In this document: positions 24,899 through 33,194 of the stretch, piece after piece
How positions within the stretch are numbered: position 1 is the first letter of the stretch
How the letters are laid out: each line of letters begins with the position of its first letter
DNA from: Oceanobacillus senegalensis
GTDB taxonomy: Bacteria > Bacillota > Bacilli > Bacillales > Amphibacillaceae
Direction: 5' to 3'
Assembly: GCF_900176885.1 (NCBI RefSeq)
Contig: NZ_LT839648.1
Coordinates: 895,049-959,048 of the forward strand
DNA: 64,000 bases
Notes under the pieces: generated by a model
Databases searched by the model: none
What the model saw: the letters and a program-made list of their open reading frames with translations, nothing else
What the model was told of the DNA's origin: nothing
Translations under genes and position numbers: made by a program

Positions 24899-25897
24899 AT
24901 GAAAAATATAACTAGGAATTTTTTCATCGGTCTTTCCAATAATAAATTATTAAATGAAAATGCTAAACGCTGGGGAGGTTGTTTTGGTTCAAGTAAATTT
25001 ATTGCGGGGACAACTATCGAAAGTGTTGTTGAAACAGTAAAATTATTAAATCAACGAGGTATAAGCTGTACGCTGGATAATTTGGGGGAGTTTGTTGTCG
25101 ATAAATTAGAAGCAGCTCAGGCTAAAGAACATATTCTTACTATTCTAGATGTGATTGCCAAGCACAAATTAGACTGTCATATGTCCGTTAAATTAACACA
25201 ACTTGGTTTAGATATTGAGCAAAAATTTTGTGTAGATAATATGAGAGAGATAGTAGAAAGGGCAAAGAATTATAATATATTTATTAATATTGATATGGAA
25301 GATCACTCTCATTATGTACAGACACTTAAAGTCCTTCAGGTCCTTCGTGTTGATTATGATAATATAGGAACGGTAGTACAATCGTATTTATATAGAGCCG
25401 AAAATGATTTAGAACATCTAAAGGATGTACGACTAAGAATTGTGAAAGGTGCTTATAAGGAAAATGAAAAGGTAGCATATCAAACTAAAAAAGAAATCGA
25501 TCGGAACTTTATCTTACTTGCCAAGAAACGATTGTTGGGGGATACTTTTACTTCAATTGCAACACATGATCATCATATTATCAATGAATTAAAGGAATTT
25601 ATTAAGGAAAACAACATTAGCAAGGATAGATTTGAATTTCAAATGTTATATGGATTTCGAACGGAGATGCATCATGAACTTGTTAGTCAGGGGTACTTAT
25701 TTTGTACGTATATTCCATTTGGAAAAGACTGGTTCGGTTATTTTATGCGCCGTTTGGCTGAGCGTCCACAAAATATGAACTTAATATTGAAAGATTTGTT
25801 TGATAAAAGGAATAAGGTGAAAAAGAAATCTGTAATTACCGTGGCAATTGCTACTGCTATTTTAGTGGTTTGGAGGAGAAAGAATAAAATAATATAA
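24899..25897 (+). CDS. putB: Proline dehydrogenase with C-terminal hydrophobic tail
   Basis: 332-residue FAD-dependent TIM-barrel enzyme oxidising L-proline to P5C. Family motifs are CTLDNLGEF, HMSVKLTQLGLDI, NIDMEDHS, VQSYLYRAEND, RLRIVKGAYKE, ATHDHH, EFQMLYGFR and, at the substrate site, YFMRRLAERP. Compared with B. subtilis PutB (about 303 residues), there is a 25-30-residue extension ending in a hydrophobic stretch (SVITVAIATAILVV) and a basic end (WRRKNKII), which looks like a membrane anchor. Start 24899 is used because the ATG at 24890 overlaps the GGGAG site. Electrons probably go to the quinone pool, which an anchor would favour. Confidence 0.93.
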   Translation: MKNITRNFFIGLSNNKLLNENAKRWGGCFGSSKFIAGTTIESVVETVKLLNQRGISCTLDNLGEFVVDKLEAAQAKEHILTILDVIAKHKLDCHMSVKLTQLGLDIEQKFCVDNMREIVERAKNYNIFINIDMEDHSHYVQTLKVLQVLRVDYDNIGTVVQSYLYRAENDLEHLKDVRLRIVKGAYKENEKVAYQTKKEIDRNFILLAKKRLLGDTFTSIATHDHHIINELKEFIKENNISKDRFEFQMLYGFRTEMHHELVSQGYLFCTYIPFGKDWFGYFMRRLAERPQNMNLILKDLFDKRNKVKKKSVITVAIATAILVVWRRKNKII

Positions 25898-26071
25898 CCA
25901 AGTTAGTTTTCTTAAAGTGCAATCCCACACACTATATTTTTATCTTCAAGTATAGCCCCTTGTTTTTAAAATAACTGAATAATTCGATTTTATGGAAATC
26001 TAAAATTAACAATAATGTGATGGAATTTCATGTTATCATAAAAAAATATGTAGAATAAAAGGGGAGATAGA

Positions 26072-27553
26072 ATGACAGAAAATACGTATCAACTATTAGC
26101 TATCTTGATCTATTTAGTTGGAATGGTTTTAATCGGCTGGTATGCTTATCGCCGAACGAGTAACTTTGATGATTACATGCTTGGTGGTCGGAAACTAGGG
26201 CCGGCAGTATCCGCGTTAAGTGCAGGAGCTAGTGACATGTCACAATGGTTGTTGATGGGTTTACCGGGGGCAATCTATGTATCTGGACTTGTTGAAGGGT
26301 GGATTGCTATTGGTTTAACTATTGGTGCTTGGCTAAACTGGATTTTGGTTGCACCAAGGTTACGAGTGTACACCCACGTGTCAAATAACTCAATCACTAT
26401 ACCAAGTTTCTTTGATAATCGATTTAAAGGAAACACGAAAGTTTTAAGAATTGTGTCAGGTATTATTATATTAGTTTATTTTACATTTTACGTTTCTTCA
26501 GGAATGGTAGCAGGTGGTGTATTCTTCCAAAGTTCATTTGGTTATGATTACCATATGGGTCTTATTGTCGTATCTGCCGTTGTTATTGCCTATACCTTGT
26601 TAGGTGGGTTCCTAGCAGTAGCCTATACGGACTTTATTCAAGGTATGATTATGTTTTTGGCCCTCATTATCGTTCCAATCTTGGGGCTCTCCTTAACTGG
26701 TGGAATTGGAGAAACGCTAGATTCTATTCGTGCGGTTGATCCTCATTTACTTAGTTTCTTTGCTACAGCTTCTGCAGCTGGGGTAATTTCATCGTTAGCA
26801 TGGGGATTAGGGTACTTTGGTCAACCTCATATTATTGTTCGTTTTATGGCTATTAAGGATGTCAAAGAAACAAAATCCGCAAGAAGAATTGGTATTGGCT
26901 GGATGATTTTAACATTATTAGGTGCTGCAGCCACTGCGTTAATTGGGGTCGCCTTTTTCCATCAAAATCCAGGAATGTCCTTAACAGATCCAGAGGCGAT
27001 TTTTATTGAAATGGGACAAATTACTTTTCATCCGTTTATTGCAGGTATTTTGTTAGCTGCTGTCCTTGCAGCAATAATGAGTACGGTATCGTCTCAGTTA
27101 CTAGTTACTTCATCCGCATTGGTTGAAGATATTTATAAATCTGTGTTTCATACCAATGCTTCTGAAAAGCACTATGTTAACCTAGGTCGAATTGCTGTCC
27201 TTGCTATTTCGATTATTGCAGGTATTTTTGCTTGGCAACAAAATGATACGATTCTTGGGTTAGTTTCATTTGCATGGGCTGGATTTGGTGCGGCCTTTGG
27301 TCCGATTATTTTACTAGCACTTTATTGGAGGAAAATTACTGGTACTGGAGCATTATGGGGAATGATTGTTGGTGCAGTTACCGTATTTATTTGGGGGAAC
27401 ACAGCATTATCTGGTTACCTGTATGAAATTGTGCCGGGCTTTATTTTAAACGTCATTGTGACTTATATTGTAAGTTTAATAACCTATAAACCCAATAAAG
27501 AAATTGAGCAGGAGTTTGATAAAACGCTAGAAATAATTAATGAACAAAAATAG
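26072..27553 (+). CDS. putP: Sodium/proline symporter
   Basis: 493-residue SSS-family transporter with about 13 hydrophobic helices. Family residues for Na+ and proline binding are present in GGRKLGPAVSALSAGASDMSQW, ALLGG-like TLLGGFLAVAYTDFIQG and ISSLAWGLGYFGQPHI. The size matches PutP/OpuE. As third gene of the put set it brings in the substrate for PutB and RocA. Its 174-base upstream gap has no obvious sigma-54 site, so it may also have a promoter of its own. OpuE-type osmoprotective uptake is an alternative, but the catabolic context favours PutP. Confidence 0.94.
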   Translation: MTENTYQLLAILIYLVGMVLIGWYAYRRTSNFDDYMLGGRKLGPAVSALSAGASDMSQWLLMGLPGAIYVSGLVEGWIAIGLTIGAWLNWILVAPRLRVYTHVSNNSITIPSFFDNRFKGNTKVLRIVSGIIILVYFTFYVSSGMVAGGVFFQSSFGYDYHMGLIVVSAVVIAYTLLGGFLAVAYTDFIQGMIMFLALIIVPILGLSLTGGIGETLDSIRAVDPHLLSFFATASAAGVISSLAWGLGYFGQPHIIVRFMAIKDVKETKSARRIGIGWMILTLLGAAATALIGVAFFHQNPGMSLTDPEAIFIEMGQITFHPFIAGILLAAVLAAIMSTVSSQLLVTSSALVEDIYKSVFHTNASEKHYVNLGRIAVLAISIIAGIFAWQQNDTILGLVSFAWAGFGAAFGPIILLALYWRKITGTGALWGMIVGAVTVFIWGNTALSGYLYEIVPGFILNVIVTYIVSLITYKPNKEIEQEFDKTLEIINEQK

Positions 27554-27566
27554 GAAATCAGAGTAT

Positions 27567-27600
27567 AAAAAATGGAATGCGGTTAGCATTCCATTTTTTG
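27567..27600 (+). terminator. Terminator after putP
   Basis: AAAAATGGAATGC pairs with GCATTCCATTTTTT around a five-base loop. Confidence 0.92.
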
Positions 27601-27732
27601 TTTAAATACATAGTAGGTCTAATATAGAATATTTTTATGTATAATGGATATAGATAAAGAAGAATTGAAACGAACTACTCTTGCAAACTCTACCATTAGG
27701 GTGATGGTTGTCAAGTAAATTTATTATTGTCG

Positions 27733-27774
27733 AAAACCACCCCTATACTTATGACGATACGGGGTGGTTTTCTT
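27733..27774. terminator. Terminator hairpin between putP and mupG
   Basis: AAAACCACCCC pairs with GGGGTGGTTTT across a 17-base loop. It can end the minus-strand mupG operon and also reads as a plus-strand terminator. The sequence before it (27640-27732) has an isolated TATAAT and a second small hairpin, discussed as a possible small RNA. Confidence 0.8.
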
Positions 27775-27838
27775 GTTATCTAATATGTTTTTGAATGGTA
27801 TATGCGAAAAATTCATGGTTGTTATGCCAAAGAAGTAT

Positions 27839-28909
27839 TTAATCAATCCACTCAATCTGAAAAGCCATCCCGCCTTTGATAAATGGTAGTAGGAATCGGT
27901 CTTCATCGATAACCCGACCGATAACGTTAACTTTTTCATCAGCAGGGAGGGGACGCTTCGTAATTTGAATCTCTCCTTGATAACGACCGTATTTCTCATT
28001 ATCTACAGTGATCGATCCTTCTTTTCTTTCGATGGTGTGGTCAGGTTTTATCGGGAAGTCGCCGATTAGCCCGTATTGCCTCGATTCGGCAGAGCGAATG
28101 ACATCTCTTGCTGCGTCCAAGCGATTAGTTTGTTTTACCCGCAAGCGTTCTTTACTTGTTTTATTGTCGCTATAGCAAAGTGCACGGAGTAAAATGGTAT
28201 CATGTTCATATTTAGCAAACTGTTTTTCCGATGATTTGCTGATTGATGGATCGCTGATTAAAACTTTATCTACCCATTTGTTGTTCAAAAATTCTAAGTA
28301 AGAAGAGAAGGTAGAACGGTTTCGATGTGCTTCTATCGTTGGCAGTCCCTGAAAAAGGGGACCCCGCTTCTCACCATCTCCTGGAATGAAGGCCATCACG
28401 TTTACTCCTTCATTTTTTAAGAAGCGGTTTTTTTCATTAAAGTCTTCCAGGCTCAGTCCTGTTTCAGGACGAGGGTAGTAATTATGCCAGGCCTCTATCG
28501 ATGAAAAGTCAGCATCATATTTTCGTAAACGCTTCATGTTTTCGTGGGTGATTGTACTAGCGTTGAGAGCAATGTTTATTTGCTTGGATAACTCGGCAAT
28601 GGTTTCGTCCGCTATCCCGTAATCCACACGCAGTCCGGTTACTCCCCATTCCTGCAATTGATGCACATTTTTAAATGTGTAGCCAAGATATCCCAGTGAC
28701 TTAGGGGAAATATCCGCAAATAATTCCATGTTGTACAATTGGGTGAGCTTCCCTAAATCTGCTAATCTCTCTTTATAATTTTTTGAGTTGTCCTCTGGGA
28801 TATGCAAGGAGGTGAATACATTGTCAAAGCCCAATTGACGCATTTTTTGAATATAGGATTCTTGCTCTTCCATCGATTGATTGGTTAAATAGATTGAAAT
28901 ACCAAGCAT
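27839..28909 (-). CDS. mupG: MupG-like 6-phospho-N-acetylmuramidase (DUF871)
   Basis: 356 residues: an N-terminal TIM barrel (MLGISIYLTNQS to about residue 240) and a small C-terminal beta domain. This is the DUF871/MupG family. In Staphylococcus aureus MupG cleaves MurNAc-6P-GlcNAc, taken up by the PTS, into MurNAc-6P and GlcNAc. Here it is the last gene of murQ-murP-mupG, exactly the set described for that recycling pathway, so the assignment is strong. The product MurNAc-6P goes to MurQ, and GlcNAc units can enter the nag genes next door. Start ATG at 28909 follows GAAAGGTG. Confidence 0.92.
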   Translation of the reverse strand: MLGISIYLTNQSMEEQESYIQKMRQLGFDNVFTSLHIPEDNSKNYKERLADLGKLTQLYNMELFADISPKSLGYLGYTFKNVHQLQEWGVTGLRVDYGIADETIAELSKQINIALNASTITHENMKRLRKYDADFSSIEAWHNYYPRPETGLSLEDFNEKNRFLKNEGVNVMAFIPGDGEKRGPLFQGLPTIEAHRNRSTFSSYLEFLNNKWVDKVLISDPSISKSSEKQFAKYEHDTILLRALCYSDNKTSKERLRVKQTNRLDAARDVIRSAESRQYGLIGDFPIKPDHTIERKEGSITVDNEKYGRYQGEIQITKRPLPADEKVNVIGRVIDEDRFLLPFIKGGMAFQIEWID

Positions 28910-28933
28910 TGTTACACACCTTTCGCGAGTTAA

Positions 28934-30313
28934 CTAGTCTAAGTTATCGGCCATTTCCTCTTTAAATCCGAAGAAATAGGTAATGATAAATCCTGCAGTA
29001 TAGGTGATCACTACACCTAAGAAATAAAGGAAATACTTGTTATCGACTATTAATGGGATTAACGGGATACCTGAAACACCAACCCCAGCGGCTGCTGTTT
29101 GCATAATTGCTTGGAAAGCTCCGCCTACTGATGCACCAAGACAAGCGGTTAAAAACGGCCGTCCAAGTGGCAAGGTAACACCGTAAATTAACGGTTCTCC
29201 AATTCCTAAAAATCCAGTTGGGAGTCCACCTTTAATCACGTTACGGAGTCGCCTATTCTTCGTTTTGACATAAATCGCAAGTGCGGCACCAACTTGACTA
29301 GCACCAGCCATCGCTAGGATTGGCAATAAGGCGGTTGATCCAAAGGTATTAATTAATTCCATATGAATCGGTGTTAATCCATGGTGAAGACCAAGCATGA
29401 CTAATGGCAAGAAGAAACCTGCAAGCAAGCCACCTGCAAGGGCACTTCCAATAGTACCGCCTAAGCTAAGTACCGCATGAATGCCGGAGGTGATTCCAGT
29501 AGATAGAATACCAGCAATTGGCTGAACCAAAACGAGTGTTAATGTACCAACGACTAAAATGGTTAATAATGGTGTAAAAATGATATCGACAACATTAGGG
29601 ATAAACTTTCTGAATTGCTTTTCGAAAAATACCATGAGCCAAGCAGCAAACATTGCCCCAATAAGCCCCCCGTAACCCGGACTTAATTCATTTCCGAAGA
29701 TCGTAATGTCCGCTAGTGCGGGATTCATCGTTATGATCCCTGCAATGGCACCTAATACTGGTGTACCGCCAAATTCCTTCGCTGTATTCCAACCGACAAC
29801 AATTGCTAAATATCCAAAAATACTTCCGCCAAGTACAGTAAGAATTTGCATCCATGTTAATGTAGGATCCACACCTGAATTGGTTAAGAATCCTGCGGTA
29901 CCATTGATAATACCAGAACCGACAATACCAGGGATAAGCGGTATGAAAATGCTTCCAATTTTTCGAAGCAAATTTTTCATTGGCGTGTTATTTTTCTTCT
30001 TGATGTCAGATTTTACTTTATCTGCTACATCATCCTCATTGACATCTATTGCTTCGCCCATTTTTATTCCTGTGATGTTCGTAATATGGTCAGAAACTTT
30101 ATTCACCGTACCAGGTCCGACAACAATTTGAAGCGTCTCATCTTCAACGACACCCATGATCCCATCTGTTTGTTTTAAATGTTTTAGATTTGCTTTATCA
30201 TTATCTTTTAAATCTAAACGTACACGGGTCATACAATGGGTGAAGGAACGAATATTTTCCTCACCACCAATTTGTTCCAGTATCTCTCTGGCCAGTTTCT
30301 CTTCTTTTTTCAT
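28934..30313 (-). CDS. murP: PTS EIIBC, N-acetylmuramic acid (or MurNAc-GlcNAc) specific
   Basis: 459 residues: EIIB domain first (phosphorylated Cys in SFTHCMTRVRLDL, about residue 27) and then EIIC with about ten helices (LGASVGGAFQAIMQTAA, GIGEPLIYGVTLPLGRPF). There is no EIIA domain. It imports and phosphorylates MurNAc or the MurNAc-GlcNAc disaccharide. Start 30313 follows GGAGGGAG; a longer TTG-started reading overlaps that site. The missing EIIA is probably supplied by the divergent gene at 32674. Confidence 0.92.
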   Translation of the reverse strand: MKKEEKLAREILEQIGGEENIRSFTHCMTRVRLDLKDNDKANLKHLKQTDGIMGVVEDETLQIVVGPGTVNKVSDHITNITGIKMGEAIDVNEDDVADKVKSDIKKKNNTPMKNLLRKIGSIFIPLIPGIVGSGIINGTAGFLTNSGVDPTLTWMQILTVLGGSIFGYLAIVVGWNTAKEFGGTPVLGAIAGIITMNPALADITIFGNELSPGYGGLIGAMFAAWLMVFFEKQFRKFIPNVVDIIFTPLLTILVVGTLTLVLVQPIAGILSTGITSGIHAVLSLGGTIGSALAGGLLAGFFLPLVMLGLHHGLTPIHMELINTFGSTALLPILAMAGASQVGAALAIYVKTKNRRLRNVIKGGLPTGFLGIGEPLIYGVTLPLGRPFLTACLGASVGGAFQAIMQTAAAGVGVSGIPLIPLIVDNKYFLYFLGVVITYTAGFIITYFFGFKEEMADNLD

Positions 30314-30334
30314 TTGATCTCCCTCCAAATCAAA

Positions 30335-31219
30335 TTATTTCGATTGACGAATGAATCCATTAGCATCTTTTAACTTTTCAATTGCTTGCTCCAGGCTACA
30401 GTTTAGTAGAATCATAACAATCGCAGCTTTCACATTATGACCAGATTTTTCTAAGTAGTTTGCTGCTGTATCGTAGTCTGCATTGGTTGCTTCCATGATA
30501 ATTCGTTTGGATCGTTCGATTAATTTCTTATTGGTTGGCTTAAGATCTACCATTAAGTTTTGATAAACCTTGCCAATACCTATCATAGCGGTTGTCGTAA
30601 TCATGTTTAGCACAAGTTTTTGTGCTGTTCCTGCTTTTAATCTGGTAGATCCTGTGATAATTTCGGGACCTGTCACTACTTCAATTGCAACGTTAGCGAT
30701 TTCCCCTATTTTTGAATTCTTATTGTTACTAATGCTGGCTGTGCTAGCACCAATTTGATTGGCGTATGTTAAGCCACCGATTACATAAGGTGTTCTACCA
30801 CTGGCAGCGATTCCAATCACGGTATCTTTTGCTGTTAATGAAAGATTTTTCAGGTCATCACCACCTAAAGTTTCATTATCCTCAGCACCTTCAATCGCAT
30901 CTGTAACCGCCTTCATTCCACCTGCAATTAAACCTTGGACCATGTCTTTCGATACACCGAAAGTCGGGGGACATTCAGATGCATCTAAAACACCTAATCG
31001 CCCACTTGTTCCAGCACCGAGGTAGATTAACCTGCCACCTTGGTTAAAAGATTGAATGACGAAATTGACAGCGGTTTCAATTTGTGGAATCTCTTTTGCG
31101 ATTGCTGATGGAATTTCTTCATCTTCCTGGTTCATCATTTGCAATATTTCATTAATTGACTTTGTATCTATTTGCATGCTTTTGGGGTTTCTTCGTTCTG
31201 TTGTTAATTTGTTAAGCAT
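30335..31219 (-). CDS. murQ: N-acetylmuramic acid 6-phosphate etherase
   Basis: 294-residue SIS-fold enzyme cleaving the D-lactyl ether of MurNAc-6P to give GlcNAc-6P and D-lactate. Diagnostic motifs are GAGTSGRLGVLDASECPPTFG (family signature; catalytic Glu in ASECP) and AIEGAEDNETLG. The C-terminal UBA-like helical part is present. It is the first gene of the operon behind the MurR-type operator. The product GlcNAc-6P is the substrate of nagA at 37400. Confidence 0.95.
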   Translation of the reverse strand: MLNKLTTERRNPKSMQIDTKSINEILQMMNQEDEEIPSAIAKEIPQIETAVNFVIQSFNQGGRLIYLGAGTSGRLGVLDASECPPTFGVSKDMVQGLIAGGMKAVTDAIEGAEDNETLGGDDLKNLSLTAKDTVIGIAASGRTPYVIGGLTYANQIGASTASISNNKNSKIGEIANVAIEVVTGPEIITGSTRLKAGTAQKLVLNMITTTAMIGIGKVYQNLMVDLKPTNKKLIERSKRIIMEATNADYDTAANYLEKSGHNVKAAIVMILLNCSLEQAIEKLKDANGFIRQSK

Positions 31220-31305
31220 TAACCCTCACCCTTTCTGTAAAAGAATAGTTTATAATTATATCCTACACAATATGAAATTATATGTCAATTTAATTTTTGT
31301 AAACA

Positions 31306-31322
31306 ATGAAATTAAATTTCAT
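31306..31322. promoter_or_regulatory. Candidate MurR operator upstream of murQ
   Basis: Perfect inverted repeat ATGAAATTAAATTTCAT in the 130-base gap between murQ and murR, with a second half-site-like ATATGAAATTATAT at 31270. RpiR-type regulators of mur genes bind such A/T-rich repeats; the match is by position and symmetry. Confidence 0.55.
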
Positions 31323-31349
31323 ATCGTGTAAAAAAGGGACATTTCCCAG

Positions 31350-32198
31350 CTATCTTCTTAATCGTATGACTTCATTCCTTGCTTTATGGTATTGCGGTAA
31401 AACATTTTCCCCTTTAGCATTAAATACACTTAGATACAGTGCGTCAATAATCGTCAGTTGTGTCATTCTGGAAGGGATACTGCCAATACGATAGTCTTGT
31501 TCAACAATAGGTGTACATAGACGGATATCAGCTTCTTTATATAGTGGTGATTTATCTAAGTTTGTAATTGCGATAACGATTGCACCTTCTTTTTGGGCAA
31601 ATCTGGATAGCTCCAAAACATCATTTGTTTTACCGGACATACTAATTGCGATAATGACATCATTTTTAGTTAAATATGGGATAGATGATAGCAAAAAGTG
31701 AAAATCCTGATGGGCTGTACATGGATATCCAAGTTTAGTGAATTTATAATACCCATCAACGGCTGCAGTTGCTGATCCGCCAACACCGTAAAAGATTAGT
31801 CTTCCAGCATGTTTCACCGTTCCCACTGCTTTTTCGAATTCTTTTCTATCAAGTGATGTAGATATAGCTTCAATAGCTGATTTATTAACATGAGTCACTT
31901 TTTGAAAAATATCATAGGGTTCACTTTTACTTTGTAAAAAGTTAAAATCAGTAAGGTTCATGTCCTGCGTGGCCAACTCTTTGACAAGTTCCATTTTAAA
32001 TGATTTAAAGCTTCCTATTCCAATTGACTTACAGAAACGAACGACACTAGATTCACTAGTTCCAGCTTTTTTGGATAGATCTTTTGTTGTCATATTTGGA
32101 ATGAATTCAGGATTTTCCAAAACATACAAGCCCATTTTTTTCTCTGCTTCCGATAGTGTATGAAGATTTTCTTTAATTCTTGTTAGTAATGAACTCAT
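31350..32198 (-). CDS. murR: RpiR-family regulator of MurNAc use
   Basis: 282 residues (B. subtilis MurR is about 283). The N-terminal HTH_6 domain (LSEAEKKMGLYVLENPEFIPNMTTKDLSKKAGTSESSVVRFCKSIG) is followed by a SIS sugar-phosphate-binding domain (VKHAGRLIFYGVGGSATAA, DVIIAISMSGKTNDVLEL). It probably senses MurNAc-6P and controls murQPG. Start 32198 follows AGAGGGG; a longer reading overlaps the NagR-like box. It has the same strand and order as the operon it regulates, separated from it by the operator. Confidence 0.92.
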   Translation of the reverse strand: MSSLLTRIKENLHTLSEAEKKMGLYVLENPEFIPNMTTKDLSKKAGTSESSVVRFCKSIGIGSFKSFKMELVKELATQDMNLTDFNFLQSKSEPYDIFQKVTHVNKSAIEAISTSLDRKEFEKAVGTVKHAGRLIFYGVGGSATAAVDGYYKFTKLGYPCTAHQDFHFLLSSIPYLTKNDVIIAISMSGKTNDVLELSRFAQKEGAIVIAITNLDKSPLYKEADIRLCTPIVEQDYRIGSIPSRMTQLTIIDALYLSVFNAKGENVLPQYHKARNEVIRLRR

Positions 32199-32270
32199 TA
32201 GATAATACCCCTCTTTTTGTAGTTGTAAAATCATTATACATAACCTGAAAAATAAAAAACACCACTTACC

Positions 32271-32324
32271 TGGTATAGACATTTGTATGTCTATATTGCT
32301 TATAGGTTATTTTCCAGTTATAAT
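32271..32324 (+). promoter_or_regulatory. NagR (dre-like) operator and promoter for the EIIA gene
   Basis: TGGTATAGACAT at 32271 forms a perfect 9-bp inverted repeat with ATGTCTATA (32287-32295). It is followed by TTGCTT (32296-32301), a 17-bp spacer and TATAAT (32319-32324). The box abuts the -35 element. TGGTATAGAC matches the known NagR/YvoA dre motif. Transcription would start near 32331, about 340 nt before the coding start. Confidence 0.65.
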
Positions 32325-32330
32325 GAAGTT

Positions 32331-32673
32331 GTAACATATTATAAGCAGAGGAAATTTGAACTTTGCTCCCACAGAACAAGAGGAAAGCTTCGAAAACGAA
32401 GTATTCCTTGTCCTGTAAGAACGGCACGTGTCAAGACGTGAGCAGGAAGTGGCTTTCTTCCAAGGAGACTGAGTCTTGTGCCCACAGAAAGCGTAGATAT
32501 TTTCTGAGTCCCAGCACTCAGAAAACTTCAGAATAAGTAAGAGAAGGACCTAAGTATTTTTTGATTTAGCTGTCCATTTGAACTTGTTTTTATTGGTGTA
32601 AAGGTTGAGTATTTATATTTAAAGTAGGGAACATAAGAAGTAAAACGGTATATATGAAAGGATTGTGATTGGA
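32331..32673 (+). other. Long structured 5' leader or intergenic repeat ahead of the EIIA gene
   Basis: The 32345-32545 part is richer in GC than its surroundings and dense in inverted repeats: ACAAGAGGAA-GCTTCG with CGAAG-TTCCTTGT (32378-32415), CACGT/ACGTG near 32430, GGAAG/CTTCC near 32447, and TTTTCTGAG/CTCAGAAAA (32501-32526). No ORF is visible. It may be a regulatory RNA leader or an inserted structured repeat. It shows no match to the glmS ribozyme core. No terminator T run follows the last hairpin. Confidence 0.5.
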
Positions 32674-33162
32674 ATGTTTAAAAATCTTTTTAAGAAGGGT
32701 AAAAAAGAAGAAAAACTCGTTGCCTCTATGAATGGAAAAGTAGTGAAATTAGAAGATGTTCCAGATCCAGTATTTAATCAAAAAATGATGGGCGAAGGAA
32801 TAGCGGTAGAACCAAGTGAAGGGGAAGTATTTTCACCAGTGGATGGGAAAGTTTTACAAATTCCTGATTCAAAACACGCCATTGGCCTCGAAACAGACCA
32901 AGGAACGGAAATTTTACTTCACGTTGGTTTGGAAACGGTAGCATTAGAAGGAAAAGGGTTTACCCCGAATGTCAATGTAGGGGATAAGGTTTCCGCTGGG
33001 CAGTCTCTTATGACATTTGATTTGGAATTTATTCGTGAAAATGCAAGCAGTGTCATAACGCCAATGGTTATTACAAACAGTAAAGATATAGACAAGGAAA
33101 TCAGCCTTGCGGAGGAACCAGAAGCCAAAGCAGGAGAAACCGTTTTAATTACAATAGGATAA
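32674..33162 (+). CDS. Stand-alone PTS EIIA (glucose family)
   Basis: 162-residue EIIA(Glc)-type phosphocarrier. The phosphorylated His lies in ILLHVGLETV and the second active-site His in SKHAIGLETD; FSPVDGKVLQIP is the usual domain start. HPr passes phosphate to it and it passes phosphate to EIIB. The adjacent NagE-type permease (34077) and MurP (30313) both lack EIIA, so this protein probably serves both amino-sugar systems. ATG at 32674 is chosen over a GTG nine bases earlier because AAAGGA then has workable spacing. It carries a lysine-rich N-terminus (FKNLFKKGKKEEK), seen in some free EIIAs. Confidence 0.92.
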   Translation: MFKNLFKKGKKEEKLVASMNGKVVKLEDVPDPVFNQKMMGEGIAVEPSEGEVFSPVDGKVLQIPDSKHAIGLETDQGTEILLHVGLETVALEGKGFTPNVNVGDKVSAGQSLMTFDLEFIRENASSVITPMVITNSKDIDKEISLAEEPEAKAGETVLITIG

Positions 33163-33194
33163 AACAATCAAACACTGAAATGAGGTTCGAAACA

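Noticed and set aside
27724-27999. 91-codon minus-strand frame overlapping the mupG end
   Set aside because: It overlaps mupG in another frame and contains the terminator; a shadow.
32345-32560. glmS-type ribozyme or amino-sugar riboswitch
   Set aside because: The downstream gene is EIIA, not glmS, and the conserved ribozyme core could not be found; reported only as an unassigned structured leader.
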